A stretch of DNA of 7,095 nt from an uncultured Ruminococcus sp. (GCA_902778205.1 CACYWX010000163.1:1-7095), one strand, 5' to 3'. Numbered from the stretch's first letter, positions 1 to 5,047 are shown. Made by a program: numbers and translations. Notes: a model not told the origin generated them from the letters alone.

Positions 1-437
1 AGCTGGGAAAGAGGAGGCTGATCCTGATCGCCTTCGTGATTTTCACCGTCAGCTTCCTGTATACGGCGGCCTTCGGAGACGCGCTTCCTATTCCGCCGAC
101 GGTGCAGGGGTATCTGCTCTGCGTGCTGGCCTCTCCCGCCATGGCCATCTTCGGCATCCTGCCCCAGGCCGTGGTGGCGGACATTGCCGAATGCGACGCC
201 ATCGAGACGAAGGAAAACCGCGCGGGCATGTTCTACGCTGCCCGGACCTTCGCCTTCAAGCTGGGTCAGTCCGTGGCCATGCTCCTGGTGACGGCCTTCG
301 CCACCATCGGCGCGGAAACCGGCCTTGGCTACCGGATCACGGCCCTTGCGGCGGCGGCCGTCTGTGTCCTCGGCGGCGTGCTGTTCTTCTTCTACAACGA
401 AAAGAAGATTTACGCAAGGATCCTGAACAAGAAATAA
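1..437 (+). CDS. GPH/MFS-type sugar:cation symporter, C-terminal part (5' end outside window)
   Basis: Reading from base 3, the frame is open from the window edge to TAA at 435-437, so the N-terminal part lies upstream. An internal GTG at 36 is not a credible start. The roughly 144 visible residues hold hydrophobic helices (LILIAFVIFTVSFLY near the start, then a long Ala/Leu-rich pair) and end in a short basic cytoplasmic tail (NEKKIYARILNKK). Between helices is a loop reading ADIAECDAIETKENRAGMFY, followed by Phe-Lys-Leu-Gly. This matches the conserved cytoplasmic loop of the glycoside-pentoside-hexuronide family (MelB, XylP, UidB relatives): D..E..T..R.EG.FYA...F..K.G. These inner-membrane proteins import sugars or glycosides with a cation. 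Family is fairly sure; substrate cannot be read. The gene is followed directly by a strong terminator, so it is the last gene of its transcript. Confidence 0.85.
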   Translation, partial: LGKRRLILIAFVIFTVSFLYTAAFGDALPIPPTVQGYLLCVLASPAMAIFGILPQAVVADIAECDAIETKENRAGMFYAARTFAFKLGQSVAMLLVTAFATIGAETGLGYRITALAAAAVCVLGGVLFFFYNEKKIYARILNKK

Positions 438-456
438 GTCCGGGCCGGACAAACAG

Positions 457-498
457 ATCCCCCGGTGTCTCCTTCAAGGAAGACGCCGGGGGATTTTT
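457..498 (+). terminator. Rho-independent terminator after the transporter gene
   Basis: ATCCCCCGG (457-465) pairs perfectly with CCGGGGGAT (486-494). The stem continues inward as TGTCT/AGACG with one G-T wobble, giving about 14 bp. A T run (494-498) follows. It sits 20 bp after the transporter stop codon. The minus-strand side lacks a comparable T run, so it should act mainly on rightward transcripts. Confidence 0.9.
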
Positions 499-526
499 AT
501 ACTAATTCCTTTCTAAAGGGTTACGC

Positions 527-544
527 GGCTTCTTGAAAGAAGCC
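527..544. repeat. Perfect inverted repeat / hairpin
   Basis: GGCTTCTT (527-534) and AAGAAGCC (537-544) are exact reverse complements separated by GA. As RNA this gives a 7-bp stem with a UGAA tetraloop on the plus strand. No T run follows on either strand, so it is not an obvious terminator. Confidence 0.6.
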
Positions 545-556
545 TGGCAAGAACTT

Positions 557-700
557 CTAAAATGGATAGGGACAGGCAACATCAATAAAGTATAGTCGAA
601 ACCTTGATACACCAATATAGTCATCCAACCTTATCAGAGTTATTGTACGCGAGCTCATCGCAAGGCGATTCGCCTTCCACATCTTGTAATCAAAACCCAT
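557..700 (-). CDS. Doubtful small ORF, 47 residues, unknown
   Basis: On the minus strand, ATG at 700-698 opens 47 codons ending in TAG at 559-557. The product begins MGFDYKMWKANRLAMSS and ends DVACPYPF. A GGAG lies 8 bases upstream of the ATG, and an extended -10 element (729-734) lies about 30 bases upstream. The frame is also open upstream of the ATG to a TGA near 755. I recognise no family. Codon use (ATA, TTA/TTG-type and AGG codons) differs from the GC-rich neighbours. It may be a real orphan gene, a remnant of a decayed gene, or chance; coding status is not established. Confidence 0.2.
   Translation of the reverse strand: MGFDYKMWKANRLAMSSRTITLIRLDDYIGVSRFRLYFIDVACPYPF
662..676. repeat. 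Short perfect palindrome
   Basis: AAGGCGA (662-668) and TCGCCTT (670-676) are exact reverse complements around a single T. Structurally this is a 5-6 bp stem with a tiny loop. It lies inside the doubtful small ORF, in the AT-richer stretch. No function can be assigned. Confidence 0.4.
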
Positions 701-728
701 ATAGATAGCTCCACAGAAGGAAATCAGT

Positions 729-737
729 ATTATAACA
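729..737 (-). promoter_or_regulatory. Possible extended -10 promoter reading leftward
   Basis: On the minus strand the sequence reads TGTTATAAT, a full TATAAT (734-729) with the upstream TGn (737-735) of an extended -10 promoter. The -35 region is poor (CTGAAC with an 18-bp spacer). The predicted start is near 722, just after the end of the S24 repressor gene. It would transcribe the low-GC stretch leftward, either for the small ORF or for a non-coding transcript. Confidence 0.35.
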
Positions 738-765
738 TGGAATGGATATGGGGTTCAGCCGTGCC

Positions 766-1410
766 TTACCGCACCGAGCTCTGGAAGGCGACGGCCTTGC
801 CGAGGATGCGGACCTCCTCCAGCTCCAGGCCGATATACACGAAGGGCTCGTACCGGGCGTTCTCCGGGGCCAGCACCAGCTTGTTCCGCTCGGGATAATA
901 GTAAACGCGCTTGAGGGTCGCCTCGCCGCCGATGATGACCGCCGCGATGTCGCCGTTCTCCACCATGGGCACCTGTTTGATGAACACCAGATCCCCGTCG
1001 CAGATCCGCGCGCCCACCATGCTGTCTCCCTTGGCCCGGAGGCAGAAGTCCGCGTCGATGTCGCTCATGACGTCCACGAAGCTCTCCCGGTCCTCGTCGG
1101 CGAAAATGGGTTCCCCGCAGGCGATGTCGCCCAGCATGGGATACCGTCTGCGGTTGGCGGAGAGGAAGCCGGCCCGTTCGCCGTCGGTAGGGGACACCGT
1201 GGGCAGGGTGGGATTGCGGAACTCCTCGCCGGCCAGCAGATAGTCCAGGGTGACGCTGAAATATGCCGCCAGCTTCTTGGCCGTGTCGAGGTCGGGATTG
1301 GTTCGGCCGGTCTCCCACTGACTGATGGCGGTCTGATGGACGCCCAGGGTTTCCGCCAGCTTCACCTGGGAGATGCCCTTCTCCTTGCGCAGCTGCTTGA
1401 TTCTGTTCAT
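766..1410 (-). CDS. XRE-family repressor with S24 (LexA/CI-like) self-cleavage domain
   Basis: A 214-residue cytoplasmic regulator with two domains. Residues 1-60 are a Cro/CI helix-turn-helix (MNRIKQLRKEKGISQVKLAE, then TLGVHQTAISQWETGRTNP). A linker covers about 61-90, and residues 91-214 are a peptidase S24 domain. The nucleophile is Ser130 in KGDSM and the general base is Lys167 in ATLKR. The 37-residue spacing equals that of LexA Ser119/Lys156. A likely self-cleavage site is Cys98-Gly99 in DIACGEP, as in UmuD, rather than the Ala-Gly of LexA. By family knowledge it should bind operator DNA as a dimer and inactivate itself under RecA or another stress signal. ATG at 1410 is supported by AAGAAGGG (1421-1428) 10 bases upstream. 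It is a standalone gene, divergent from the amidohydrolase. No phage genes are nearby, so its targets are unknown beyond probable autoregulation. Confidence 0.92.
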   Translation of the reverse strand: MNRIKQLRKEKGISQVKLAETLGVHQTAISQWETGRTNPDLDTAKKLAAYFSVTLDYLLAGEEFRNPTLPTVSPTDGERAGFLSANRRRYPMLGDIACGEPIFADEDRESFVDVMSDIDADFCLRAKGDSMVGARICDGDLVFIKQVPMVENGDIAAVIIGGEATLKRVYYYPERNKLVLAPENARYEPFVYIGLELEEVRILGKAVAFQSSVR

Positions 1411-1455
1411 ATATGTGGTTCCCTTCTTGAAATAATGAGCGCGGATGATACCTAC

Positions 1456-1484
1456 ATTATATTAGAAAACCTCTTTTGAATCAA
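1456..1484 (-). promoter_or_regulatory. Sigma-A promoter of the S24 repressor gene
   Basis: On the minus strand, -35 TTGATT (1484-1479), a 17-bp spacer, then a perfect -10 TATAAT (1461-1456). The predicted start near 1449 gives a leader of about 38 bases before the ATG at 1410. Confidence 0.85.
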
Positions 1485-1491
1485 GGGGTTT
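1467..1491. promoter_or_regulatory. Candidate operator (25-bp dyad) over the repressor promoter
   Basis: AAACCTCTT (1467-1475) and AAGGGGTTT (1483-1491) form a dyad centred on 1479, matching at 8 of 9 positions per arm. The dyad covers the -35 box and part of the spacer of the S24 gene promoter. That is where an autorepressor would block RNA polymerase. The 9-bp arms with a 7-bp centre suit a dimeric HTH protein. Operator function is inferred; no second full copy was noticed elsewhere in the window. Confidence 0.45.
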
Positions 1492-1494
1492 CGG

Positions 1495-1515
1495 AAAAAA
1501 GTTTTAAACTTTTTT
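1495..1515. repeat. AT-only inverted repeat between divergent promoters
   Basis: AAAAAAGTTT (1495-1504) and AAACTTTTTT (1506-1515) are perfect reverse complements around one T, followed by more T and A tracts to about 1528. It lies upstream of both divergent promoters (S24 repressor and amidohydrolase). It may act as an UP-element-like or bent segment, or insulate the two units; this is inferred from composition only. Confidence 0.4.
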
Positions 1516-1547
1516 TGAATATTTTTTCAGCGGAATGCAGGCCGCGC

Positions 1548-1576
1548 TTGACAGGGGAGGGGCAGGCTGATATAAT
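1548..1576 (+). promoter_or_regulatory. Consensus sigma-A promoter of the amidohydrolase gene
   Basis: TTGACA (1548-1553) and TATAAT (1571-1576) are both perfect consensus hexamers, separated by exactly 17 bp. The predicted start near 1583 leaves a leader of about 80 bases before the ATG at 1664. A promoter this strong normally needs a repressor or attenuator to be regulated. Confidence 0.92.
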
Positions 1577-1592
1577 GAAACTGCGCACATCC

Positions 1593-1625
1593 GCGGGGAT
1601 CCGCGCCGCACCGGAGCGTCCCCGC
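1593..1625 (+). promoter_or_regulatory. Leader hairpin in the amidohydrolase 5' UTR
   Basis: GCGGGGA (1593-1599) pairs perfectly with TCCCCGC (1619-1625) inside the untranslated leader, with a GC-rich loop that can pair further. CATTTTGAAAATTTAT follows, so a weak terminator-like attenuator is conceivable, but the T run is short. No known riboswitch class was recognised. Confidence 0.3.
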
Positions 1626-1663
1626 CATTTTGAAAATTTATCAATACGGACACGGAGGCTGTC

Positions 1664-2818
1664 ATGCTGATCAGAAACGGAACGATATACGACGCCGTAC
1701 ACCGGGACCCATACCGCGCGGACATCCGGACCGCGGACGGGAAGATTGCTGAAATCGGCCCGGGCCTGACCCCCGCGGACGGGGAGGAGATCCTCGAGGC
1801 GGAGGGCCTGCGGGTCTATCCCGGCCTGGTGGACGCCCACAGCCACATCGGCCTGGACGACTACGGGATCGGACAGCCCGGGCAGGACTACAACGAATAC
1901 AACGATCCCGTGACGCCCCAGCTGAGGGCGGTGGACAGCTTCTATCCCGGCGACCTGGCCATTCCCCAGGCGCTGGCGGCGGGTGTCACCACGGTCTGCG
2001 CGGGTCCCGGTTCCTCCAATGTGCTGGGCGGGACCTTCCTGGCGGTGAAGCTCTTCGGGAACTGCGTGGACGACATGGTGATCCGGCAGGCGGCGGCCAT
2101 GAAGTGCGCGTTCGGCGAGAATCCGAAGCGGTGCTACGCCTCCAAGGGAGTGGCCGCCCGGATGACCGTGGCCGCGAAGCTGAGGGAGACCCTCTTCAAG
2201 GCAAGGGAATACATGCAGAAGCTGGACGCGGCCGGGGACGATCCCTCGAAGCGGCCGGGCTTCGACATGAAGTACGAGGCCATGCTCCCGGTCCTGCGGG
2301 GAGAGATCCCGCTGAAGGCCCACGCCCACCGGTCCGACGACATCTGCACCGCCATCCGCATTGCAAAGGAATTCGGCGTGAAGCTCACCATCGAGCACTG
2401 CACCGAGGGGCATCTGATCGTGGACGAGCTGGTGCGGGCGGGGTATCCCGTGGCGGTGGGGCCGTCCTTGTCCTCCGCCTCGAAATCCGAGCTGCTGTAC
2501 AAGACCTTCGAGACCCCCGGCATTCTGGCGAAGGCGGGGCTCGAGGTCAGCATCATCACGGACGCGCCGGTGATCCCTCAGGAGTACCTGCCGCTCTGCG
2601 CGGGTCTGGCGGTGAAGGCGGGCATGGATCCCTTCGACGCCCTGCGGGCCATTACGATCAATCCGGCGAAGCATATCGGAATAGAGGACCGGGTGGGCTC
2701 CCTCGAGGTTGGCAAGGACGCGGATCTGGTGCTGGCCGAGGGCGACATCATGGATTCCGCCACCCGGGTGAAGGCTGTCCTCACCGACGGCGTCGTCCGC
2801 GTGTCCGCCGGGATCTGA
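1664..2818 (+). CDS. Metal-dependent amidohydrolase (imidazolonepropionase-like), substrate unknown
   Basis: A 384-residue cytoplasmic hydrolase of the amidohydrolase superfamily: a TIM barrel with a small beta-sandwich built from both termini. Visible marks are the strand-1 metal site His59-x-His61 in PGLVDAHSHIGL, His220/His222 in KAHAHRSDD, His245 and His250 in IEHCTEGH, the catalytic Asp300 in IITDAPV, and the C-terminal signature NPAKHIGIEDRVGSLEVGKD followed by ADLVL. This layout resembles HutI/COG1228-type enzymes that open amide or lactam bonds. It does not show that this is a histidine-pathway enzyme: no hut genes are near, and the sugar-related neighbours hint at another small substrate. 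Length is normal. ATG at 1664 follows GGAGG (1654-1658) with 5 bases between. It is monocistronic, from its own consensus promoter, and convergent with the tRNA gene downstream. Confidence 0.88.
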   Translation: MLIRNGTIYDAVHRDPYRADIRTADGKIAEIGPGLTPADGEEILEAEGLRVYPGLVDAHSHIGLDDYGIGQPGQDYNEYNDPVTPQLRAVDSFYPGDLAIPQALAAGVTTVCAGPGSSNVLGGTFLAVKLFGNCVDDMVIRQAAAMKCAFGENPKRCYASKGVAARMTVAAKLRETLFKAREYMQKLDAAGDDPSKRPGFDMKYEAMLPVLRGEIPLKAHAHRSDDICTAIRIAKEFGVKLTIEHCTEGHLIVDELVRAGYPVAVGPSLSSASKSELLYKTFETPGILAKAGLEVSIITDAPVIPQEYLPLCAGLAVKAGMDPFDALRAITINPAKHIGIEDRVGSLEVGKDADLVLAEGDIMDSATRVKAVLTDGVVRVSAGI

Positions 2819-2854
2819 GACCGGAATCTTCACTGAAAAAAACGATATATAAAT

Positions 2855-2897
2855 AACCGCCGTCCGGTCTTCACAAAAAAAGTCCCGGACGGCGGTT
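2855..2897 (-). terminator. Terminator hairpin for the tRNA-Leu gene
   Basis: AACCGCCGTCCGG (2855-2867) pairs perfectly over 13 bp with CCGGACGGCGGTT (2885-2897), around a 17-base loop. On the minus strand the stem is followed by ATTTATATAT and soon a T7 run. It starts only 5 bases past the 3' end of the tRNA, so it fits termination of the tRNA transcript. On the plus strand no T run follows. It may still slow transcription coming from the amidohydrolase gene, which has no other visible terminator. Confidence 0.7.
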
Positions 2898-2902
2898 CGC
2901 TC

Positions 2903-2986
2903 TGCCGGTGGCGGGGGTCGAACCCGCACGTCCTTGCGGACACTGGATTTTGAATCCAGGGCGTCTGCCAATTCCACCACACCGGC
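2903..2986 (-). tRNA. tRNA-Leu (anticodon CAA)
   Basis: The 84-base minus-strand sequence folds as a class II tRNA. The acceptor GCCGGTG pairs with CACCGGC, with discriminator A at 2903. The anticodon stem CTGGA/TCCAG holds loop TTCAAAA, so the anticodon is CAA (2952-2950), reading UUG leucine codons. The variable arm is long (GTCC-GCAA-GGAC), as in tRNA-Leu. The T arm is GCGGG-TTCGACC-CCCGC. The terminal CCA is not encoded (GAGC follows the discriminator), so it must be added after transcription. It has its own promoter and hairpin and stands alone. No direct repeat suggesting an integrated element was noticed at its 3' end. Confidence 0.97.
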
Positions 2987-2995
2987 GTCCTGCTT

Positions 2996-3024
2996 ATTAT
3001 ACAGGATTCTGCACCGGATTGCAA
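2996..3024 (-). promoter_or_regulatory. Promoter of tRNA-Leu
   Basis: On the minus strand, -35 TTGCAA (3024-3019), a 17-bp spacer, then TATAAT (3001-2996), ending 9 bases before the first tRNA base. The predicted start leaves only a 2-3 base leader, typical of a single tRNA unit. Confidence 0.8.
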
Positions 3025-3080
3025 GAGCTTTTCCCGATTTTTTCATCCCCGTTTTCTTCCGGAGAATTTCGCCCAAACGC

Positions 3081-3109
3081 TTGCAAATCCCCGCCCGATT
3101 CCGTATAAT
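3081..3109 (+). promoter_or_regulatory. Promoter of the epimerase / small membrane protein operon
   Basis: TTGCAA (3081-3086), a 17-bp spacer, then TATAAT (3104-3109). The predicted start near 3116 gives a leader of about 33 bases. Both boxes are identical to those of the divergent tRNA promoter. Confidence 0.8.
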
Positions 3110-3148
3110 GGAATCACCACCGATCATCGGACACGAAAGGACATTCCC

Positions 3149-4036
3149 ATGCTTCTCTCCACTCAGACCGACAATCTCTTCCGCCGCTTCGGACCCGACG
3201 AGGGGATCCGCCTCTTCGCCGAAGCTGGATACGACGCCATCGATTACTCCATGTTCGAGATGACCTCGGACGACTGCCCCCTGAATACCACCGATCCCGA
3301 GAAATTCGGGCTTGAGCTGCGGAGAAAGGCGGAGGCGGCCGGACTCCGGTTCAATCAGGCCCACGCGCCCTTCCCCTGCTGGCGGAACGGCGACGAGGCC
3401 TACAACGCCAAAATGCCCGCCCGGGTCGCCCAGTCCATCCGCATCGCCGGCGTGCTGGGAGCGAAGGCCATCGTGGTGCATCCCATCGCCTACGTGAAGC
3501 AGGGGGAGGAACAGAAGAAGGTCAACTTCGAGTTCTACCGGTCCCTGGAGCCCGTGGCGCTGGAGTACGGCATCAAAATCGCCCTGGAAAACATGTGGGG
3601 CTACGACGGCCGCCGGAACTACATCATCCCCAACGTCTGCTCCTTCGGGGCGGATCTGGCGGACTACTACGACGGGCTGAACAATCCCGCCGCCTATACC
3701 GTCTGCCTGGACCTGGGCCACTGCGGCCTGGTGGGCGAGGAGCCGGACGACGCAATCCGCGCGCTGGGGAAGGACCGTCTGGGCGCCCTCCACGTCCACG
3801 ACAACACCTACAAGGCGGACAACCATACCGTTCCCTACGACTACGGCATGAAGATGAACTGGGACGCCATCACAAAGGCGCTCGGTGAGATCGACTATCA
3901 GGGGGACTTCACCTTCGAGGCGGACGCCTTCCTGGGCCGGTTCGACGCGGACACCGTGCCCGAGGCGGTGAAGTTCATGGCGGGAATCGGACGCCGGCTT
4001 ATGGCGAAGATCGACGCGGCCCGTCCGAAGGCGTGA
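3149..4036 (+). CDS. Sugar phosphate isomerase/epimerase (xylose isomerase-like TIM barrel)
   Basis: A 295-residue cytoplasmic enzyme of the AP-endonuclease-2/xylose-isomerase-like TIM-barrel family (COG1082 type). Members isomerise or epimerise sugars, inositols and related compounds with a divalent metal. Candidate metal and catalytic residues sit at the barrel positions expected: His72 in QAHAPF, His111 in IVVHPI, Glu147 in ALENMWG, Asp188 and His191 in CLDLGHCG, His215/His217 in LHVHDN, and Glu257 in TFEAD. Length is normal for the family. ATG at 3149 is preceded by AAAGGA (3136-3141) at 7 bases. The gene ends 4 bp before the next ORF, so the two are probably cotranscribed. The exact sugar is not readable; iolE/iolI/tagatose-epimerase-type roles are possible. 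Confidence 0.88.
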   Translation: MLLSTQTDNLFRRFGPDEGIRLFAEAGYDAIDYSMFEMTSDDCPLNTTDPEKFGLELRRKAEAAGLRFNQAHAPFPCWRNGDEAYNAKMPARVAQSIRIAGVLGAKAIVVHPIAYVKQGEEQKKVNFEFYRSLEPVALEYGIKIALENMWGYDGRRNYIIPNVCSFGADLADYYDGLNNPAAYTVCLDLGHCGLVGEEPDDAIRALGKDRLGALHVHDNTYKADNHTVPYDYGMKMNWDAITKALGEIDYQGDFTFEADAFLGRFDADTVPEAVKFMAGIGRRLMAKIDAARPKA

Positions 4037-4040
4037 GCTC

Positions 4041-4379
4041 ATGAGAAAGAAGCCTGACAAAAAGGCCGCCGCCATCGCCCGTCTCATCGAGAACGTGGCG
4101 GACGCGGGAGGTCCCATGGAGGCGGCGAAGGTGGTGGATGACCGCGCCTACCGCCGGGGCGTGAGGGACGGAAAGCGGGTCCAGCGTTCGAAGGACGTGC
4201 CCGTGATGCTGATCGCCTCGGGAGCCGCCGCCGTTCTGGCCCAGATCCCCCATCTGCTCCTGTTCCTCAGCCGGAGGAAGAAGGAGAAAGAAGAACGGGA
4301 GAGGGAAGAGGCCGCCCGGCAGAACGCCCGGCTGGAGGAGATCCGCTCGGGGCTTGAGGAGCGGCTGAAAAAGAAATAA
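4041..4379 (+). CDS. Small single-pass membrane protein, unknown function
   Basis: 112 residues with no family I recognise. The N-terminal 50 residues are basic and probably helical (RKKPDKKAAAIARLIENVAD, then a run rich in Arg and Lys). One membrane segment spans about residues 53-77 (VPVMLIASGAAAVLAQIPHL and following). The last 35 residues are charged (Lys/Glu/Arg) and look like a coiled-coil helix. Positive charge flanks both sides of the helix, so topology is ambiguous. ATG at 4041 is 4 bases after the epimerase stop codon, and GAAGG (4027-4031) inside the epimerase end gives a ribosome site 9 bases upstream. This argues for translational coupling. A terminator follows at once, so it is the last gene of the operon. 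Whether it works with the epimerase is unknown. Confidence 0.7.
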   Translation: MRKKPDKKAAAIARLIENVADAGGPMEAAKVVDDRAYRRGVRDGKRVQRSKDVPVMLIASGAAAVLAQIPHLLLFLSRRKKEKEEREREEAARQNARLEEIRSGLEERLKKK

Positions 4380-4380
4380 G

Positions 4381-4425
4381 AAAAAGCGCCGGATTCTCTG
4401 ATGGGGAAGTCCGGCGTTCTTTTTC
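4381..4425. terminator. Bidirectional intrinsic terminator between convergent genes
   Basis: CGCCGGA (4387-4393) pairs with TCCGGCG (4410-4416). The stem extends outward through AAAAAG against TTCTTTTT, with one mismatch. The T tract (4417-4424) serves the rightward operon, and the A5 run (4381-4385) gives U on the minus strand for the XRE gene ending at 4446. Its position between two convergent stop codons supports use by both. Confidence 0.85.
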
Positions 4426-4445
4426 ATGGCCATACCGGAAGGGGC

Positions 4446-4967
4446 TTACTCCTCTGCGGAATCCGTCTCCTCCAGCGTGTAGATCACGGGCTCGTCGTCT
4501 GTTTCCGGCTCCGGCATGTCCTTCGGGAGGATGCCGGTGAGGAAGTTCTCCAGAATCCCGGCGGTGGTCTTGTCGGTGCCCTTCAGAACGTTCATGGCGT
4601 TCTTGCGGGTCTTGGTGTCCGCAGCGCGGTAGGCCTCCACCAGCTTCTTCTCCGTGGCGGTCAGCTTGACGGACGTGGTGGAAGCGGTGGACGAGGTCTT
4701 TTTCTTCGCCGTCGAGGTGGTCGAGGTGGAGGACGAGGTCTTTCCGGACGCTCCGGAGGGCGCCTCCAGCAGGGATTTCTGGGTGACGCCGGTGATTTTG
4801 GCGATGCTCTTGAGCTGTTCCTTGGTCAGCTCCTTTTCGCCGCGCTCCGCCTTGCTGATGTCGGAGGCGGTGAGTCCCTTGATCTTGGACGCGAGGGCGG
4901 TCTGGGTCAGTCCCGCGGCGGTGCGGGCTTCCTTGATGAGGTCGCCGACTTTTTTCTTGGCTGCCAT
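4446..4967 (-). CDS. XRE-family HTH protein with Ser/Thr/Lys-rich linker and conserved C-terminal helix region
   Basis: 173 residues. Residues 7-66 read as a Cro/CI-type helix-turn-helix (VGDLIKEARTAAGLTQTALA, then KGLTASDISKAERGEKE). Residues 70-100 are a low-complexity linker made almost only of Ser, Thr, Lys, Ala and Gly. Residues 101-148 look folded and helical (LTATEKKLVEAYRAADTKTR, then NAMNVLKG). The tail after 150 is acidic (EPETDDEP and EETDSAEE). It is probably a DNA-binding regulator, with the C-terminal region for self-association or ligand sensing; this is an inference. ATG at 4967 has GGAGG (4977-4973) 5 bases upstream. It has its own near-consensus promoter with a repeated GTACCC inside the spacer, suggesting autoregulation. 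It ends at the shared terminator. Confidence 0.8.
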   Translation of the reverse strand: MAAKKKVGDLIKEARTAAGLTQTALASKIKGLTASDISKAERGEKELTKEQLKSIAKITGVTQKSLLEAPSGASGKTSSSTSTTSTAKKKTSSTASTTSVKLTATEKKLVEAYRAADTKTRKNAMNVLKGTDKTTAGILENFLTGILPKDMPEPETDDEPVIYTLEETDSAEE

Positions 4968-5018
4968 AGCTTCCTCCGAAATAATAATGAATGATGGATT
5001 CTCGTTGTTTCTGCTCCC

Positions 5019-5047
5019 ATTGTACCCGGAAACGTACCCTTTGTCAA
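5019..5047 (-). promoter_or_regulatory. Sigma-A promoter of the XRE-like gene
   Basis: On the minus strand, TTGACA (5047-5042), a 17-bp spacer and TACAAT (5024-5019). It starts about 27 bp after the stop of the upstream acetyltransferase gene, with no clear terminator in between. The XRE gene may therefore also receive read-through from the MGMT-GNAT operon. Confidence 0.85.
5022..5039. promoter_or_regulatory. GTACCC direct repeat, candidate operator
   Basis: GTACCC occurs at 5022-5027 and again at 5034-5039, with 6 bases between, so the copies are 12 bp apart and roughly on the same face of the helix. Both lie between the -35 and -10 boxes of the XRE-like gene promoter, where a bound regulator would repress. 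The protein that binds is unknown; the XRE-like product is the obvious candidate. Confidence 0.35.

Larger units (their letters stand above)
499..765. other. AT-richer intergenic stretch without a confident gene
   Basis: These roughly 265 bases lie between the transporter terminator and the 3' end of the S24 repressor gene. They are visibly richer in A/T than the flanks, with runs such as ATACACCAATATAGTC. Contents seen: two short hairpins (527-544 and 662-676), an extended -10 element on the minus strand (729-734) and a doubtful 47-codon minus-strand ORF (557-700). Nothing resembles a known transposase, integrase or RNA family. It could be the remnant of an acquired or decayed segment, or a small-RNA locus; both are inferences from composition. 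Confidence 0.5.

Noticed and set aside
742..1479. Plus-strand open frame antisense to the S24 repressor
   Set aside because: No domain match, no ribosome site, and it covers the S24 catalytic motifs and promoter on the other strand; a shadow frame.
2830..3024. Minus-strand 64-codon open frame reading PVWWNWQTPWIQNP
   Set aside because: It is the translation of the tRNA-Leu gene and its flanks, a common false gene call.
1481..4117. Very long minus-strand open frame (878 codons) antisense to the amidohydrolase and epimerase
   Set aside because: It runs through the tRNA-Leu gene and two well-supported genes, has no recognisable domain, and has the Arg/Gly/His/Val-rich make-up of a GC-rich shadow frame.
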